Assembly (NCBI RefSeq): GCF_001558695.1
Contig: NZ_LNTU01000012.1
Coordinates: 1-64,000, forward strand
DNA length: 64,000 nucleotides
Direction: 5' to 3'
From: Paramesorhizobium deserti
GTDB taxonomy: Bacteria > Pseudomonadota > Alphaproteobacteria > Rhizobiales > Rhizobiaceae
The translations under genes and the position numbers were made by a program. Positions 62,021 through 64,000 of the stretch are shown one piece after another (position 1 is the stretch's first letter; every line of letters begins with the position of its first letter). The notes beneath the pieces were generated by a model. It was not told the DNA's origin. It worked only from the letters and a program-made list of their open reading frames with translations, and searched no databases.

Positions 62021-62094
62021 GGCCTCGTGGCGGAGTGGTTACGCAGAGGACTGCAAATCCTTGCACCCCGGTTCGATTCCGGGCGAGGCCTCCA
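62021..62094 (+). tRNA. tRNA-Cys (anticodon GCA)
   Basis: The 74-base plus-strand gene has acceptor GGCCTCG / CGAGGCC, anticodon stem-loop AGGA CTGCAAA TCCT (anticodon GCA), T-arm CCCGGTTCGATTCCGGG and an encoded TCCA end. Confidence 0.96.
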
Positions 62095-62175
62095 GCGCAA
62101 CCGGTTCCTGCGGGCGTTCATATCATCCGACAAGCGTTCCACCCCGCGTTTTGCGCGAAAGGAAAGCTTGGGACA

Positions 62176-62853
62176 ATGACTGCCGATTTCCACGATCTCC
62201 GTACCAAAATGGTCGATAATCAGATCCGAACCACGGATGTGACTAACATCGCCGTTCTCGACGCCTTCCTGGCTGTTCCGCGCGAAGAGTTCGTTCCATC
62301 GGCCCGGCGCGACTTGGCCTATATCGACGAAGATATCCTGGTGAAACCGGCATCGCCCGTGGGCGAGGCGGCGCGTTATCTCATGGAGCCTTCGCCTTTC
62401 GCCAAGCTGGTGCAGCTCGCAGCCATCGAGCCCGGCGACGTGGTCCTCGATATCGGCACGGGAACCGGCTATTCGGCGGCGGTGCTGTCGCGGCTGGCAA
62501 GCTCCATCATCGCAGTCGAAAGTGATTCCGACCTGGCGGCCGAAGCGACGGCAAAACTCTCCGAACTTGGCTATGACAATGTCGTGATCGTCACAGCGCC
62601 ATTGACGGAGGGCTATCCCTCCGAGGCGCCTTATGACGTGATCATCCTCGAGGGCGCTGTCGATTTCGTTCCGGACGCGCTTTTCGACCAGTTGAAGGAT
62701 GGTGGCCGCCTCGTCGCCGTCGAAGGGTATGGAAATGCCGGGGTTGCCAAGCTTTACGTCAAGGATGACGGTATCACGTCCGGCCGCCGGGCATTCAACC
62801 TGGCGGTGAAGCCTCTACCTGGATTTGCGCGTGCGCCGCAGTTCGAATTCTGA
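62176..62853 (+). CDS. pcm: Protein-L-isoaspartate O-methyltransferase
   Basis: I use the ATG at 62176, giving 225 residues. The family repairs isoaspartyl residues with SAM. Motifs are DNQIRTTDV, FVPSARRDLAYID, the SAM motif VVLDIGTGTGYSAAVLSRL and LFDQLKDGGRLVAVEG. The TEG- and PCMT-type signature is close to the rhizobial pcm that precedes tolC. Some members of this subgroup lack the Ser/Thr motif of E. coli Pcm, so activity is not certain. Confidence 0.9.
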   Translation: MTADFHDLRTKMVDNQIRTTDVTNIAVLDAFLAVPREEFVPSARRDLAYIDEDILVKPASPVGEAARYLMEPSPFAKLVQLAAIEPGDVVLDIGTGTGYSAAVLSRLASSIIAVESDSDLAAEATAKLSELGYDNVVIVTAPLTEGYPSEAPYDVIILEGAVDFVPDALFDQLKDGGRLVAVEGYGNAGVAKLYVKDDGITSGRRAFNLAVKPLPGFARAPQFEF

Positions 62854-62990
62854 TTTTTCCGAAATGGTTACATATCTGCAACGCTTCTGACTTTGTTTGT
62901 GCATGCGCCTATGGCACAGATAGAAAAGGAGAAATTTACCGGTTATTAAATGCGTGCCCGAACCGCTCGGTTCGGTCAAAAAAGATTCGA

Positions 62991-64000
62991 ATGATTCATA
63001 TGAGGTTCACTGTGTTCAAAGTATGCAAGGGATGGTTGGCGGCGGCATTACTTTCGGGCACGGTTTTGACGGGAAATCCAGCCTTGGCCGAGACGCTTAC
63101 CGGTGCGCTGGCCAAGGCCTATCAAAACAATGCAACGCTCAACTCTTCGCGTGCTGGCGTTCGGGTCACGGATGAAGGTGTCGCGATTGCCAAATCCGGC
63201 TATCGTCCGACGATCACCGCCACGGGGGATTTCGGCCGTGCCCGTTCGGGCCAGTCAAATAGAACCGCCACCACGGGCAGTGTCGGCATCCAGCTCAATC
63301 AGACGCTTTTCGACGGGTTTCAGACCAAGAACAATGTCGCAGCCGCTGAAACGCAGGTCTACGCGCAGCGCGAAAACCTGCGCAACGAGGAACTGAACAG
63401 GCTGTTCGATGCGGTCCAGGCCTATATGGATGTCTACCGGAACCGCCAGATCGCGGTTCTGCGCGAGCAGAACCTTGCCGCCTTGAACGAACAGGTGCGC
63501 GCCGCACGCGCCCGCCTCGACGTGGGCGAGGGAACCCGCACCGACGTGGCGCAGGCGGAAGCCAGCCGCTCGATCGCTGTCGCGCAGCTCAACCAGGCGC
63601 GCGCCGACGTCAAATCGGCCGAGGCGGTGTATCGTCAGGTCATCGGCACCCCGCCGGGCAAGTTGCAGGCCGCAGCCGCCCCGTCCAGGACCCTGCCGCG
63701 CTCGATCGATACGGCCTATCAGATCGCCGCGGCTGCTCACCCGGCAATCCTTGCCACGAAATATGCGGTCGATGCCGCCGGCTACAACGTCAAGGCCAGG
63801 GAAGGCACATTGCTGCCGACCCTCGGGCTCAGCGCCTCTGCCAGCCATAGCGAGACCTTCGCCGGTGAAACGAGCTTGGGCGACGGCAATTCGGCTTCTG
63901 TCGGCGTGCAGCTTTCGGTTCCGATCTATCAGGGCGGGCGGGCTTCGGCGCAGGTGCGCCAGTCCAAGGAGCAACTGGGGCAAGCGCGGATCGAGGTCGA
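62991..64000 (+). CDS. tolC: Outer membrane efflux protein TolC, 5' part
   Basis: The frame runs off the window at 64000, so only about 336 residues are visible. It starts with a signal peptide (GWLAAALLSGTVLTGNPALA) and continues with the TolC repeat: ETLTGALAKAYQNNATLNSS, QLNQTLFDGFQTKNNVAAAE, RLDVGEGTRTDVAQAEASRS, then the second repeat beginning IDTAYQIAAAAHPAILATKY. TolC is the trimeric outer membrane channel of type I secretion and RND efflux. The start may be the ATG at 63000. Confidence 0.93.
   Translation, partial: MIHMRFTVFKVCKGWLAAALLSGTVLTGNPALAETLTGALAKAYQNNATLNSSRAGVRVTDEGVAIAKSGYRPTITATGDFGRARSGQSNRTATTGSVGIQLNQTLFDGFQTKNNVAAAETQVYAQRENLRNEELNRLFDAVQAYMDVYRNRQIAVLREQNLAALNEQVRAARARLDVGEGTRTDVAQAEASRSIAVAQLNQARADVKSAEAVYRQVIGTPPGKLQAAAAPSRTLPRSIDTAYQIAAAAHPAILATKYAVDAAGYNVKAREGTLLPTLGLSASASHSETFAGETSLGDGNSASVGVQLSVPIYQGGRASAQVRQSKEQLGQARIEV

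Overview
The window is chromosomal DNA of an alphaproteobacterium, most likely a member of the Rhizobiaceae (Agrobacterium/Rhizobium/Neorhizobium-like). Pointers are a B12-dependent ribonucleotide reductase (nrdJ), a class I polyhydroxyalkanoate synthase, a radC-map-sfsA block, an aminotransferase-hom-glpX-recJ block, pcm directly before tolC, and accessory families typical of rhizobial plasmids and islands (DUF1612, IS66, rhizobial VapBC). No species is claimed.

Positions 1 to about 36,560 are a genomic island and 36,564 to 64,000 is ordinary core chromosome. The boundary is visible inside radC: its reading frame is core-like up to the first His-Asn of the JAB metal-binding motif (about 36,564), then continues into unrelated DNA. 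The left end of the island is outside the window.

The left part of the island (1 to 14.5 kb) is worn. It holds a frameshifted DUF3800 gene, an integrase N-terminal scrap, a nucleotidyltransferase-HEPN gene and a Tat-signal gene that each carry a 123-bp in-frame tandem duplication, toxin-antitoxin remnants, a tyrosine recombinase, a VapBC pair, a DUF1612 protein, a GIY-YIG-like protein fused to a duplicated DUF1612 tail, a complete IS66-family element with a duplicated left end, an excisionase-like gene and a doubly frameshifted gene.

The right part (14.5 to 35.7 kb) is a dense defence island with intact genes: an AbiE pair (AbiEi/AbiEii) behind an inverted-repeat operator; two consecutive HNH endonuclease genes, the first with a PUA/EVE-like N-terminus; a class 2 OLD nuclease plus UvrD helicase pair (Gabija-like); an accessory AddB/AddA-like helicase-nuclease pair; and, convergent with it at only 7 bp, a three-gene pPIWI_RE operon (REase, DinG-type Fe-S helicase, pPIWI_RE) with translationally coupled overlaps and a promoter overlapped by GTCTCA repeats. 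The run from 18.5 to 35.7 kb, seven large helicase/nuclease/Argonaute-like proteins, is the strongest candidate for an undescribed composite system.

The core part carries map, sfsA, tRNA-Glu, a DUF882 peptidase-like gene, phaC, an aminotransferase and hom (aspartate-family amino acids), glpX, an AbrB/PIN toxin-antitoxin pair, recJ, a membrane protein-TetR operon, nrdJ with a long upstream region, a degenerate GGDEF protein, a Nudix hydrolase, gpt, a DUF892 ferritin-like gene, a GMC oxidoreductase pseudogene, a secreted lipase-like hydrolase, tRNA-Asn, tRNA-Cys, pcm and the 5' part of tolC.
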